From positions 6,441,245-6,505,244 of the forward strand of contig NC_051119.1 of assembly GCF_014839805.1 (NCBI RefSeq): a DNA stretch of 64,000 bases. Direction: 5' to 3'. The stretch is from Manduca sexta. Its lineage: Eukaryota > Arthropoda > Insecta > Lepidoptera > Sphingidae. Of the stretch, positions 52,214 through 63,115 are shown piece by piece (positions within the stretch are counted from its first letter, which is position 1; every line of letters begins with the position of its first letter). The notes under the pieces were generated by a model that did not search any database, was not told the origin of the DNA, and saw only the letters and a list, made by a program, of their open reading frames with translations. Both the position numbers and the translations under genes were made by a program.

Positions 52214-52693
52214 ATGTTACTGAATGTAAGCATATTAACTTGTTATTCCCTATTTCAACTACGCAACAAATTTAACAAAACTAATTACTAACTTGGCAAA
52301 ATATGTTTACCGACTTCACTCAATGAGCATACGGCGAATTTTTTTCATAATATTAAGGAATTTTAGCTGAAATTGGCCATACATTAGCTAAAATATGATA
52401 CTGCGAAACTTCTGCGTAAAGACGTAACATAAAAACAAGAATAAATTATTCAATTTCATCAGAATACCTTCGAAGTTTTGGCTGGCTAAAATCATACGAG
52501 AAGGTATAGAGTTGAGAAGTAGTAACTTATTTGGTCTCGCATATGAAATCAGGGAATCGCCAGTTCTCCAATTTTACTTTTATGTAATCAAATTTACCTG
52601 ATTCTCCAGACTCAGGATGTCTTCCTTCTCCGGTAACACAAGCTATAATTGACTAAATTGTTTTACCCATTAAAAAAGTAAAAGTATATAATC
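52214..52693. other. Unannotated AT-rich stretch
   Basis: No recognised feature. Confidence 0.5.
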
Positions 52694-52810
52694 ACAGGAG
52701 GTCACTGGATGCGAGCCTCTTCCAATAAGGTGATCTGGAAATCTTTGGGGAAGGTGATCTGAACATGTGGTTCAGCAGTGGACATCCTACGGCTGATGAT
52801 GATGATAATT
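52694..52810 (+). pseudogene. Diverged RTE-like LINE (family 2) 3' end
   Basis: gtggttcagcagtggacatcc and ctacggctgatgatgatgat keep the V-Q-Q-W-T end, stop codon and (atg)n tail of family 2. The upstream part is badly decayed. Confidence 0.65.
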
Positions 52811-52832
52811 AAAAAAGCTTAAAATTTAGACG

Positions 52833-53096
52833 TAATACCAGCCCGTATTATATATCTATTGCTAGGTACAGGCCTATACGTCTCCGAGTTAGACCTTTAG
52901 TCCACCAAGCTGGTCTACTGCGGGTTGGCAAATTTCACAAACTTTTGAAATTCTTATGGAGAATTCTCAGGTATATAGGTTTCTTGTGATGTTTTCCTTC
53001 ACCATTAAGGAAAACGATCATTGATAAACAATAGATACGTAACTTCCATAAGTCAGAGATGCTTTGAGTTTGAACCTGTGGAGGTTAGTCTCAGGA
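52833..53096 (-). mobile_element. SINE-A, old, antisense
   Basis: taataccagcccgtattat, cctttagtccaccaagctgg, tgatgttttccttcaccatt, ttgaacctgtggaggttag. Confidence 0.8.
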
Positions 53097-53394
53097 TTCT
53101 ATTGGCAAACGGGATATTGTGCACTCTTTCTAACCTTAGCTCACTCTTCCATATACTCTTCGGTTATAATTCCAATTCTAAACTTTTATCCATATTAATA
53201 GAAAAGCGGTTAACTCGTCGAGTTTGTTAGTCGTTTACCTTGGAGTCTTGAAATTTAAAAATGCATTCAGTATGTGCCGACGTAAACTACGTCCTTCTGG
53301 GAACAGAATTTCCAATAAAGGCAACCGGTTGTGTCTTAAAAACAACGTGCGATGAAATTTTACAGATTTTAAATATTTAAATATTGTTTTTATA
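53097..53394. other. Unannotated stretch
   Basis: No recognised feature. Confidence 0.5.
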
Positions 53395-53620
53395 CGGGAA
53401 CAACACAGTGACCCCACTGTGCCTTATGGAAGGTTCAGATAGAGCGTTTAAATTAACAATCGCCAGTCGATAAAATTATGTCGGCTTGTTTGAAACCGTA
53501 TATACACAGATTTCGGAACATGACATATTTACGTAGGTGACTTTGGCGGATTTTACACTTTGTAGTGGTCGCTATCCGGACGGATAAAAATATCTCTCAC
53601 AAGCAAAATATTTGATAAGG
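53395..53620 (+). repeat. Rep-C, diverged
   Basis: cacagtgaccccactgtgcc, aattatgtcggcttgtttg, agtggtcgctatccggacgg, atctctcacaagcaaaat. Confidence 0.85.
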
Positions 53621-53721
53621 TTTTCTGTGAAAAAAAATGATGATAATTAGCCTGATCATAAATCTAATGTAGACAAAATATAATTATAACCAACTGGAGA
53701 TGTAACAATAGTCTAATATAG

Positions 53722-53985
53722 CGGCGATTCCTACTTGAGAATGAAATGTTCTGCCGAATCGTAGGTCTGCAGATACAAAACTCAAAGCACACAAATATTT
53801 TATTTACACTCACGTGTTTTCTTGACAATCATCGCTCGGTTTAATAAAAGAAAACATCACTAGGAAACCTATATAGCTAACAATTATGTATAAGAATTTT
53901 GTGGGTATTTAAAATCTGCCAAGACACAATAGTCCAGCGTAGTGGACTAAGGCCTAAATCCTTAATACAAGAGGCTCGATTCTAG
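53722..53985 (+). mobile_element. SINE-A, old
   Basis: gcggcgattcctacttgag, ctgccgaatcgtaggtctgc, gtggactaaggcctaaatcc. The B-box is destroyed (agatacaaaac). Confidence 0.75.
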
Positions 53986-55167
53986 CTAAGCAGGATTGTA
54001 ATCTATATCTGATTTTATAATACCCTTTTTTATTGCTTACATAACTCCAAATATCCGAACCATGTTCTTGCGTAGAATATCGTAAAAAAGCAATAACTTC
54101 TGCGACATTAGTCATATTATCAAAACAATCGTATTTGATTGATCCCAACCTATAGAACCGTCTTACAAAGGCGGTAATCTATAATCAATAATCCCGACAC
54201 CTAAGTTAAACCCACAAATTCAGAAGTGCCCCGCGTCATATAATGAAAATATGAAATCGTCTATTCCGGTTTTTGCCGGGTAACTTCATTAGGCGACTTT
54301 AAAGTACCTAACTTTCTGAAAACATCGACATTGATGGATAGAGGGTAGGGATAAGGATGGCATTGGTTTTAAACGTTGTTTGTATGTTAATCGGATATTA
54401 TCCGCAGGTTTTTGCGCGTGTGGTATAATAATTAACCTAACTAATATTTATTTTCATTGGAAGTATAATTCGTGAAAATAAAGTACCTAATAATATTTTT
54501 TTTATAATTTAATTGAAATAAAACATATATGTTTTGAAAATAAATTCGCTCAATTTAGGTTCGTCAAAATAACAACATTGAATTAATAGTTATGTGATAA
54601 GTTTATGCGCCATAGAATCATCGAACGCATGCCACTTTTCTAGACTTTTATACTTTTAACAACTGGCAGCTCGCATAATGTACTACATCAATAATTCAGT
54701 TTTTAAAGGCAATCAAATCACCGATATCCGAATGAAAAAGAATATCCGTCACAGTTATCGGCGTGGAAGGTCCCATCACTATTTTCGAATGACACTTTGT
54801 ATTATAAACGAACTTTGTTCGCCGGATTCCCTTGTTTTATGAAATATGGACGTATCCATTGACAGCGATGGTAATTTATCGATATGTCACATTCAGGGCT
54901 CGCTGGCGTTTAGTTAACAAGTCCCGAATCAACGGATAAATAAATATCCGAACAATGAAAGCGACAAATGTTCTTTAAATAAATATAACAAAGTCTATAT
55001 TGATTTAAATATTTATAGCTGATCGTAAGCGAAGTTAGATAAGTAAGAAAACTTTCAAAAGTCGACTTCCGAAAGAATTGACTTGAATTGAATGACGGCA
55101 AGTTGACTTTTGCAAATGTTTAAGAAGCTTTTAGGACTTGCGGCAAGTAACATCACTAATCTAAGGG
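53986..55167. other. 1.2-kb unannotated AT-rich stretch
   Basis: Two 63-64-codon minus-strand frames have no domain. No repeat copies are recognised. This is the longest repeat-poor interval in the right half. Confidence 0.5.
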
Positions 55168-55337
55168 CCCGTTTCACAAATTTCAAGTAAATTTTAGTTA
55201 AGTTATCGTATTAAATAGCTAATTAAAATAGTACTCATTTTATTTGGGAGCATATAGTAGTGTATTTGTATTTGGTTGGCTTATTCACTTATATAACGAT
55301 AAGCAGTTACTTAGGAGTTGTGAAATAGATCCAAAAT
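55168..55337. mobile_element. Foldback MITE (gggcccgtttcacaa ends)
   Basis: Left gggcccgtttcacaaat and right ttgtgaaatagatcc form imperfect TIRs. Short elements with GGGCC-GTTTCACA ends are common in insects. No coding. Confidence 0.55.
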
Positions 55338-55819
55338 CGTGCATTAGATAAGGCCTAGGTCATTTACCCTACACTAACTGCTAAATGTATTGTTACCTTT
55401 CTATCCCATCAGCATGTCTCCGTATATTGAACTTAGACCTAATGAGGATAAATAGAAGAAGCATTACACCTTCAGAATCATCATCTTTATCTTTTCAAAC
55501 TCCTTTACTGAACCTCCAGATCATCATCTTCGGCCTTTGGTAGTCCATTGCTAAACAAAGAGCTTCCGTGAAGTTTTCCAGATCAATTTGTCAGAAGCGG
55601 CTTGCATTCAGCGAGTTCCAGCAACCTTTACCACTAGACATCAAAAATTCCATGCTATCACGAAACGAATAAGACTATTCAATATTTAAAAGAGTTATAA
55701 AAAGGTTCTTTTTAAATATTATTTAAACGCTTCCAGTAAAACTTTTTTTTAAGTAATAATATTAAATTTACAATGTTTTAATTCCAACGTCATTGTTCTG
55801 ATGCATTGTTGCAACATAT
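55338..55819. other. Unannotated stretch
   Basis: No recognised feature. Confidence 0.5.
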
Positions 55820-56031
55820 TTTTAACCGACTTCAAAAAAGAAAGAGGTTCTCAATTCGACTGTATGTTTTTTTTTTGTGCTACGCGATTCCTCCGCTATT
55901 TGTGGACCAATTTTCATTTTTTTTTCTGAAGATTAGATCTTGGGTAAATCGAGTGCAACCCACAAATTTTATAGGTAATGTTAAATGATGTATTGGTTTT
56001 TAGTGGTTTTTGAAGGCGGTTTTATTTTTTA
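55820..56031 (+). repeat. Rep-L copy
   Basis: ttaaccgacttcaaaaaaga, ggttctcaattcgactgtatg, gaccaattttcattttt and ttttagtggtttttgaaggcg. Recognised as a common lepidopteran repeat. A second copy is at 61516. Helitron-M starts one base later. Confidence 0.8.
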
Positions 56032-56322
56032 CTAGCTGACCTGACAGACATTGTCCTGTCTTAACTATGTATGCACGCACGCATTCTGTCGATCGCTGAC
56101 AGTTATTTCAAACCACTAACAGTTATGTAAAATTAATATTGTCGTTAAGTTTTCTTAAATTTTCTAATTTACCAAGCAATTTTTTTAATTTTTTCTTTCA
56201 TAAAAACATTCTCCTGACAATAACAAACACGACAAAAAAACAAAATTTGAAATCGGTCCAGCCGTTCACGCATGATGGCGTGACCAAGGGACATAGGGAT
56301 TCATTTTTATATAAATAGATTT
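56032..56322 (-). mobile_element. Helitron-M, near complete, antisense
   Basis: Starts CTAGctgacctgacagac (3' end); aaatcggtccagccgttc, atgatggcgtgaccaaggg and gggattcatttttatataa mark the 5' half. Confidence 0.85.
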
Positions 56323-56694
56323 AAAAGTTTTTATTGATAAATATGTTGGATCTGATGATAGGCAATATTCGCCCACGAACACCCACGCCAGGGCATTCTG
56401 GATAGATTTACTTTGACGAGAGACGACGTAAAGATATTTTGAAGATAGAATGGAATCCTTAGAATATTAAACAAATGTTGAAGATTGGAAAATAACATAT
56501 GAAAATGGTGGGCGGATTTGTACGCAGAGAATGAGGTCATTAATTTTGAATTCACTGTCGTTGATCGTAAGATCCCTTATCGCTTGTTGTGCCTACTGAT
56601 AGAATTCATTATTATGCATAAGATACATTTGTAAAAATAGCTATGCGATATTTTAAAATATAGGTGTAGTTTTTTTTTTTTTTTAAGTTAGTGT
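56323..56694. other. Unannotated stretch
   Basis: No recognised feature. Confidence 0.5.
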
Positions 56695-56935
56695 TTTTTA
56701 CGGACCTAGCAAAGTGACCCTTGATAGTAAGTGGAGTGAGGTCTAAAAGAATTTCGACTAACGAGCGATGATTACCCGTTGACTACCGACACAATTATGC
56801 CTCTTGGAAACGGATATACACAGGCTAATCCTGGAATGCGACACACTTACGTGGACCACTATGGTGGGTTTTTACACTTTGTATACGGTGGTCGCTATCT
56901 AGATGGATATAAAATATATTCTACCACCTTGTGAC
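56695..56935 (+). repeat. Rep-C, near full length
   Basis: acctagcaaagtgacccttg, cgacacaattatgcctcttgg, gtggaccactatggtgggtt and tataaaatatattctaccacc. Confidence 0.9.
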
Positions 56936-57339
56936 CGAACATAGCCCGGCTTCTATCATAGCCCATTTTTTAAAATACTTACTTATACTTTACCAAACCT
57001 TTTCAAATGTGTTTGTGCGTCACCGACCACTTGTTAATTGCATCTACTGGTTTTAATATTACACGTGAAAGACTTTTTCCAGTATAAAAAGCCATGGTCT
57101 CCTTTTCTTTACAATTTTTAACTCATTACACAAAGAAAGATTAAAGTCAATTCTGACTAGCCTTTGACTGTATACCGGCTGTAGTTCATTTAGCTGTCAT
57201 TACCATATTTAGTAACTTTTATCATGTACCTTCAAGTCGGTCAAATCATTACCATATTTAGTAATAGCTACCAAGTAGAAACTCGTACCTTCAAGCCCTT
57301 CAAAGAAAAGTAACATATAAAAAAATGAATAGTTTTACT
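56936..57339. other. Unannotated stretch with a ~50-bp partial duplication
   Basis: tcattaccatatttagtaa and taccttcaag occur at 57198-57237 and again at 57247-57296. Confidence 0.55.
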
Positions 57340-57642
57340 GGTGGTAGGTCTTTTATATGTGAGAGTCCGCCTGGATAGGTACCACCGCAATATTTATTTC
57401 TGCAGCCAAGCAGCAGTGTGTAGTCACTGTTATGTTCCGGTTTGAAGGACGTTGTAGCCAGTGTAACTGGACATAGTGAAACTTGACAGCTCATATAACA
57501 GGATGGCGAACGCAGTGGAATACCAAAGAATACTTTGTAATTCAAGGTGGTGGATGGTGTTTCTGCTGCTTATGAGCGGTCGTATCGCTTACCATCAGGC
57601 GAACGGCGGCCTCGTTTCGTCATTCAAAGCGATAAAAAAAAA
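57340..57642 (+). mobile_element. Rep-B, full length with A tail
   Basis: ctggtggtaggtcttttatat, gtaggt-type block, ccaagcagcagtgtgtagtc, gagcggtcgtatcgcttacc, aagcgataaaaaaaaagg. The frames on both strands are shadows. Confidence 0.9.
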
Positions 57643-58147
57643 GGAGGGACTTTCAGAGCTACAATTTTGAAATATTTGCTCATATAAAAATTGGATCGGA
57701 CGTCAATACTTACTTATAATAAGCCGTCAGTGGATAATTAATTAAAATTTCTAAGCACTTATCGTATGAAATTGAGCCTTTGTGAAATAAATAGAAAGTT
57801 CTAAATACCTCATACAATATTCAAAAGAAAACGACCTTTATCGAGCAGTATTATAACATAACAATAACTGGCTTACCTATTATTGCTTTGACGATGTATT
57901 CGTATTTCATTACTGACATATTTTCAAAGCATAATTCAGAGAATTACGCGGAATAATACTTTGGTACATCCTTCAATTATTTATTGTTTTGGTTGGTTTT
58001 ATAATAAGGTTTGTTGTGATTAACTGAGTTGGTGTACTTATGAGCCTTTTAAGGGTTCCTAGATGCAAAGTGACGTTACAAAATTAAATGATCTCAACCA
58101 AAATTGGAACACGTTTTTTTTATAAGTATTAATTAAACAGCTTACAA
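57643..58147. other. Unannotated AT-rich stretch
   Basis: No recognised feature. Confidence 0.5.
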
Positions 58148-58590
58148 TGATTTTTTTTTAATTTTATTGCTTTGTATGAGGAGACGAGATTGCCGTTCAC
58201 CTGCTGGTTAGCAATTCGACCGTCCATAAACAGTAGAAACACCATCCAACATCTTGAACTACAAAGTGTTGTTTGGTATTTCACTACGCTTGCCATCTTA
58301 AAACATGAGATGCTAAGTCTTATCTGGAGCCTTGTTCTCTATTCCGGACGTTATTTTAACAGTGCGTAACAAGCGCGTAACACAACGTATCATGTTTAGG
58401 ACTATAGAAATTTGTCTTACAGAATACCATTCCACGCATATTTCTCGAAGATAACATGACACAGCCGCGTTACGCGGCTACACTATCATACAAAATAAGG
58501 GCCCAGGTCCAGAAGTTACACTGCCTACAATTTCCTTCAAACCGGAACACAACAGTCACTGCACACTGCTGCTTGTCGAGAAAAATATAT
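58148..58590 (-). mobile_element. Rep-B split by a MITE-like insertion
   Basis: The left part (58148-58320) runs to gagatgctaagtctta. The right part (58500-58590) resumes at gtccagaagttacactgcc. They are collinear pieces of one Rep-B. Confidence 0.85.
58321..58499. mobile_element. MITE-like insertion in Rep-B
   Basis: The ends ctggagccttgttctc and (reverse complement of the right end) ctgggcccttattttg are imperfect TIRs. It also contains a small palindrome agccgcgttacgcggct at about 58461-58477. No other copy in the window. Confidence 0.55.
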
Positions 58591-58620
58591 AATGCGAAGT
58601 TACAAATAGTCTTTTCCATC

Positions 58621-59084
58621 AAAGTACTCTTCCCATCTAGTATTTAGGTACCCAAAAAATAAATTCTTACGCTTCAATTAATTCTAATTCAATGAAGATT
58701 TTTTTGCAAATTGACTAATAAGATTTGTTTAACAGAGCGTCCGAGCAACTGTCAATATCCATTGTAAAGGTTAAATAGTCTATATATTATGTATCTATAG
58801 GTACACGTTGGCAGTTGGCCTTTCTGTCTGATTATACCCAACCTCTAGACGACGTGCGTGTGACAATGTCATGGGTAATGGACGGGGTAAAATTGATCCA
58901 ATGTTTGATAAAATGTTGGTGAAAGGTCATTATTTTTTGATACGGCTATATATAAAATACTCCGAACCCAATATATATTTTTTATTTTATTTAGGACAAA
59001 AATACGTTTAATACAATACAATATAACTTAACAGTATAACACCTATACATATTATAAAACAAAGTCCCAAAAAGCTATCTGTCT
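58621..59084. other. Unannotated AT-rich stretch
   Basis: No recognised feature. Confidence 0.5.
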
Positions 59085-59308
59085 GTTTGTGATCGATTTT
59101 TTCAAAATCTACTGAACGGATTTTTGTACGGTTTTTACTAATAAATAGTGCAGTTCTTTAGGAAGATTTAGATTAATAGTAATTACGGTGTTATGTAAAT
59201 TGACTGAAATATAACGATTAATGTTGAAGAGGTCACGTGGTTGTGTTGTGGCTGAAAACCTTCGTGAAACACTCACTTCCACGCGGGTGAAGCCGCAAGC
59301 AGAGCTAG
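59085..59308 (+). mobile_element. Helitron-like copy, 3' end intact
   Basis: ctgtctgtttgtgatcg, ctactgaacggatttttgt and 3' cacgcgggtgaagccgcaag then agCTAG|T. The 5' end is not preserved. The 68-codon frame across the end is incidental. Confidence 0.75.
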
Positions 59309-59428
59309 TAATGTCAACAAAATTAGCTTATGTAACAACCAAAGCATTTTCCACATATTACGTAAAGAATATTAAAAATACATATTATAACCATAGCTAT
59401 AATTACAAGTTACAACGTGTTCTGTAGT

Positions 59429-59652
59429 GGCGAAGGGTTAATTTTTTCAAAAGCGAATCCGCGGCCTCAAATTTTGTCTTAATTAACATATTGCGATCAA
59501 TTAGACGGAAAACAAAAATTGGTCTTAAACTACCATTATTACAGCCCAGTATTGTCTAAATTTATAATTGACTTATTAAATATTTTGTTCAATAGCAGCC
59601 TATACATAAAATGGAAACCGGTAGGAATCAAAAAGTATGGACGCTTCGCCAC
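59429..59652. mobile_element. MITE-D, ~220 bp with TIRs
   Basis: agtggcgaagggttaattt at the left and atggacgcttcgccact at the right. A fragment of the right end recurs at 4660. No clean target duplication can be fixed. Confidence 0.7.
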
Positions 59653-59718
59653 TGGTATTCTGTACAATCATACTATGTGATCTGATTTAGCGTATATATT
59701 ATTTGTTTTTATATGTAA

Positions 59719-59967
59719 CTAGTTGACCCGACGGAAGTTGTTCTGGCTAACTATGAATTTGCAGCGCGCATTCTGTCAATCGCTGACAGTTATTTCAAAA
59801 AATTTACAGTTATATAAAATTAATATTTTCGTTAAGTTTTCTAATTTTCCGCGCAATTTTTTCTTTCAAAGAACCTTCTCCTGACAATAACAAACGCAAC
59901 ATAAAAAATGACTGAAATCGGTCCAGCCGTTCACGCGTGATGGCGTAACCAAGGGAAATAGGGATTC

Positions 59968-59970
<3 letters not shown>
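59719..59970 (-). mobile_element. Helitron-M, antisense, joined to a TA microsatellite
   Basis: Starts CTAGttgacccgacgg (3' end), through aaatcggtccagccgttc and tggcgtaaccaagggaaat to gggattcatt, where the TA run begins. Confidence 0.9.

Positions 59971-60034
<64 letters not shown>
59971..60034. repeat. (TA)32 microsatellite
   Basis: 64 bases of pure TA alternation beginning at the AT-rich 5' terminus of Helitron-M. Confidence 0.98.
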
Positions 60035-60036
<2 letters not shown>

Positions 60037-60404
60037 TCTGCTATTTTGTAATATTGCCATCTACTATAAAATATCTACCTTCATTTTCACATAAATTGTT
60101 TGATTTGTATTCGGTGATGTATCCAGTCCGCACAATATGTACCTGGTGGCTTCTAAAACCCAATATGAATCAACAAAGAAGATAAATCTAGAACTTTATG
60201 AGACAGATTCATCAGTTTTAGACGCGATAGAATCGAATGACTGGACAGTACACACTATTTCTGCTGCATTTTGAAACTGAATTCAAAAAACGTAACAGAC
60301 TTGCTATGGAATATATACACTTTTCGCCTAGTGGCCCCGTCCCGTGATGTGATAGGGGGCTTGCCGGTCGCGATATATACATGTATATATTATTTTATAT
60401 TATA
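60035..60404. other. Stretch with a 45-codon open frame and a SINE-F scrap
   Basis: 60137-60274 is an ATG-started frame of 45 codons with unusually protein-like composition (see findings). 60310-60370 (acttttcgcctagtggcc, gtgatgtgatagggggc) is an antisense SINE-F remnant. Confidence 0.4.
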
Positions 60405-60575
60405 ATTAGCTTTTTTCACGGTTCCGTCCACGTGTTGAAATTTTTCCCGGCTAAAATTCCCGCTTTCTATTGCCCTAGATAAAATGTCACCTATATTTTA
60501 AGTTAGACCTCTAGAATGACATCGGTAAAACTTTAATCAATTCCTTAGTATAGTTTTTGCAAACATAATGACATA
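60405..60575 (-). mobile_element. Worn Helitron-H-like copy
   Basis: attagcttttttcacggttc (decayed hairpin end), ttcccggctaaaattcccgc, cctagataaaatgtcacctat. CTAG is mutated. Confidence 0.5.
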
Positions 60576-60902
60576 AAATCTAAAAGCTGTTGTTTTGGCT
60601 TCTGTTGTTGTAATGACCTCCCATATTAGTTTTCCCTAAATATTAATAATGTACCGAGGTGCGTACATAGCTCTTAATCTTTTATTGTACAGATCTTATC
60701 CATAATGATTTCTTATGTTTACGCGAATGTTAGAGGTCGAAATAAAAATATTAAACGTATTTTATAGAAGTTTTATTGATATCATATTTTACTCATTATG
60801 ATTATTATAATATATTTTACCCGTAATTCTGTTTCTGTATTTAATACGGTTACTAGTTATATTACATATAACCGATATACTCGGTTATGTGTGATACATC
60901 GG
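60576..60902. other. Unannotated stretch with FB-E scrap
   Basis: 60708-60760 (gatttcttatgtttacgcga, gtcgaaataaaaatatt) is the outer end of an FB-E arm. Confidence 0.5.
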
Positions 60903-61155
60903 ATTGCCTCGGTGGCGTAGTTATACTGCATGCGCTCACAGCGCTGTGAGGTCCTGGGTTCGAATGCCGGGTCGGGCAACGTGATATTTGGGTTTTTCTG
61001 CTCGTATCAGCCTGGAGTCTGGAATTTGTGCCCGATATGGCGATAGGCTCACCCTCTATCACATCGTGGGATGAAACACACTTGGCAAAAAGTGGGCACC
61101 TTGGTTTCGCCCCTGCATACCTCTTCCGGGATAACTATTTGATGTAGTGTGTGTA
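60903..61155 (+). mobile_element. SINE-F, full length, tRNA-derived
   Basis: attgcctcggtggcgtagtt, ggtcctgggttcgaatgccg, gtgatatttgggtttttctg, gcccgatatggcgataggct, cacttggcaaaaagtggg and a TG tail. One mismatch in the B-box distinguishes it from 23197. Confidence 0.9.
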
Positions 61156-61515
61156 TACAAAAGTATACATAAAACGTTGTTTACATGGATACATATGTAA
61201 AGGTTTAAATCACCTCAAGTCTTAGCACTATATCACCAGTTAACCCTTAACCCGAAATAATATAACCCATTGTGTGTTCCCACGTATTTCCACCCTTATA
61301 AACACAACATTTCTTCATGCATTAGGTACTATTTTCGCATAACTTTTCTCAATAAAGGCCATTAAAATAAGCTTTAAAGTAATCCTTGTACCAAGCCGGG
61401 AATGCTGTTTCAATTCCACACCAGATGTGTTCCCGGATAAACGCTTTTATAAATATTGTTGGTAGCTGTTTTTTCTTGTAGCATTGTTTTTGGAACAATC
61501 TAAAACTGCGGGTAT
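61156..61515. other. Unannotated stretch
   Basis: No recognised feature. A 60-codon minus frame is not supported. Confidence 0.5.
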
Positions 61516-61772
61516 TTTTAACCGACTTCAAAAAAGAAGGAGGTTCTCAATTCGTTTTTTTATGTTTGTTAACTCGGAAATGTTTACTGGGTGAACCGAT
61601 TTTGATGATTCTTTTTTTTTAAACCTGGCGCTTTCCGTGTGGTCCCATACTAATAATTGTTGTTGGACCCTTGATTTCGGCGATTATATTATCAGAAAAA
61701 TAATCCAAAATTGGTAACTAGTCTGTAGGTAATGTTAAATTATTTTTTAGTATATAGTGGTTTTCATAGGTG
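61516..61772 (+). repeat. Rep-L copy
   Basis: ttaaccgacttcaaaaaaga, aggaggttctcaattcg, gggtgaaccgattttgatga, ctttccgtgtggtcccatac. Longer than the copy at 55820. Confidence 0.85.
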
Positions 61773-61834
61773 GTATAATTCAAGAGCTTGCTTGATAGTA
61801 AACTTCCTTACTATTATTTTTCTAAAGACGAAGG

Positions 61835-61920
61835 GACTCGGTAAGCGGTAAGATTGAGTTTCGACTATTTCTCGCCAGTCGTGACAATTATGCCAGCCTA
61901 TTTGAAACCGAAAATACATA
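61835..61920 (+). repeat. Rep-C fragment
   Basis: ggtaagattgagtttcgac, ctcgccagtcgtgacaatta and tgccagcctatttgaaacc. Confidence 0.7.
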
Positions 61921-62202
61921 AGAAATCATTATGAAGTAGAAGATTTCAAGCTAGATAGTTATTATAGTAAATTCCCTCCCCGAAATCACATAATAATGAT
62001 TTACAAGTATACTCATTTCAGTACATCAAACCACAATTCACGAATACGTAAGTAATAGCAATATTGTTTATTTTCCTGTTTTCCTTTTGCTGTTATCCGA
62101 ATGTAATCTCATTACAACGTATCCAGACGTACTACTAGAAGTATTTTTAGATAACCTCTGGAGAAACGAAAATATCACCGATCTTTCCTTATATTAAATC
62201 GA
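61921..62202. other. Unannotated AT-rich stretch
   Basis: No recognised feature. Confidence 0.5.
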
Positions 62203-62490
62203 TTAGCTTTTGCTCGCATATTTACGCGCGTGTAGTTTTCCGGGATAGAAAAAAAATTTAGGGTTTGTGAAGTCTACCAATCGGTACTAGGTCAGCGTGA
62301 TGGATTAAGGTCCATCCATAAGGTCTTAATCCCACTCAGGGAAAAAGGTCACTACGCATTTTGCCGGGATAAAAAACACTCTATGTCTTTCCCAGGGTCT
62401 CAAACTGTCTCCATACCAAATTTCATCCAAATCTGTTGGGTAGTTTTTTAGTTTATCGCGTTTAGACAGGTAGACCGATATAGCTAACAA
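62203..62490 (-). mobile_element. Helitron-H with a SINE-A scrap inside
   Basis: ttagcttttgctcgcatatt at the 3' end; ccgggataaaaaacactcta, ctttcccagggtctcaaac, tctccataccaaatttcatc; 5' region gtttagacaggtagacc. A SINE-A piece (62268-62341) interrupts it. Confidence 0.75.
62268..62341 (+). mobile_element. SINE-A internal fragment in Helitron-H
   Basis: gtgaagtctaccaatcggta, taggtcagcgtgatggatta and ggtcttaatcccactcag, with a partial duplication of aaggtc-c at the middle. Confidence 0.75.
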
Positions 62491-62516
62491 CCTTCCTCCA
62501 TAAATGGTCTATTTAA

Positions 62517-62582
62517 CACTAAAAGAATATTTCAATTTGAATCAGTAATTCCTGAAATTAGTGCATTCAAACAAACTCCTCA
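62517..62582 (-). repeat. Helitron-H-like scrap
   Basis: gaatcagtaattcctgaaatta and attcaaacaaactcctcagct match 15925-15990. Confidence 0.5.
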
Positions 62583-62739
62583 GCTTAACATATTAGTATT
62601 GATTGGTTGTAACTTTGCCTTCTTTCAGGTAATATAGTGTAGACGACGTAATTTTTCTTGTTTGGCTCTTCCGTGTAATTATAATTCTCCTTGTAATAAT
62701 ACTGATACATTTCCGAACAATACATCACTACATAGTATA

Positions 62740-62917
62740 AAACAAAGTCGCTTTCTCTGTCCCTGTGTGTGCTTAAATCTTTAAAACTACGCAACGGATT
62801 TTGATGCGGTTTTTTTTTAATAGATAGAGTGATTCAAGAGGAAGGTTTATATGTATAATAATAACATCCATTAAATAGTTAGCATTGCACCCGTGTGAAG
62901 CCGGGGCGGGTCGCTAG
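62740..62917 (+). mobile_element. Helitron-like copy, 3' end intact
   Basis: gtcgctttctctgtccctg, aactacgcaacggattttgatg and 3' acccgtgtgaagccggggcg then ggtcgCTAG|T, a recognised end of another lepidopteran Helitron-like family. Confidence 0.7.
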
Positions 62918-62974
62918 TAAATTATAAAAGAAACCTCTGTAATACCATTGAAACGAATGATAGGAATTGAAATA

Positions 62975-63115
62975 GGGCAACCACGCTTCACCAGCCTTAT
63001 TTTTCATCCCATGAGGTAATAGACGCAAGCCTGTCGCCCTGCTGGGCACAAATCTAATCTCGACAGCATCACTACAGTTTTCTGAATCGAAAAACTCGAA
63101 ATCCAACAAATCGCA
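62975..63115 (-). repeat. SINE-F internal fragment
   Basis: agggcaaccacgcttcacc, ttcatcccatgaggtaatag and gtcgccctgctgggcacaaat. The minus-strand 82-codon frame is a shadow of this and the Helitron. Confidence 0.55.
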
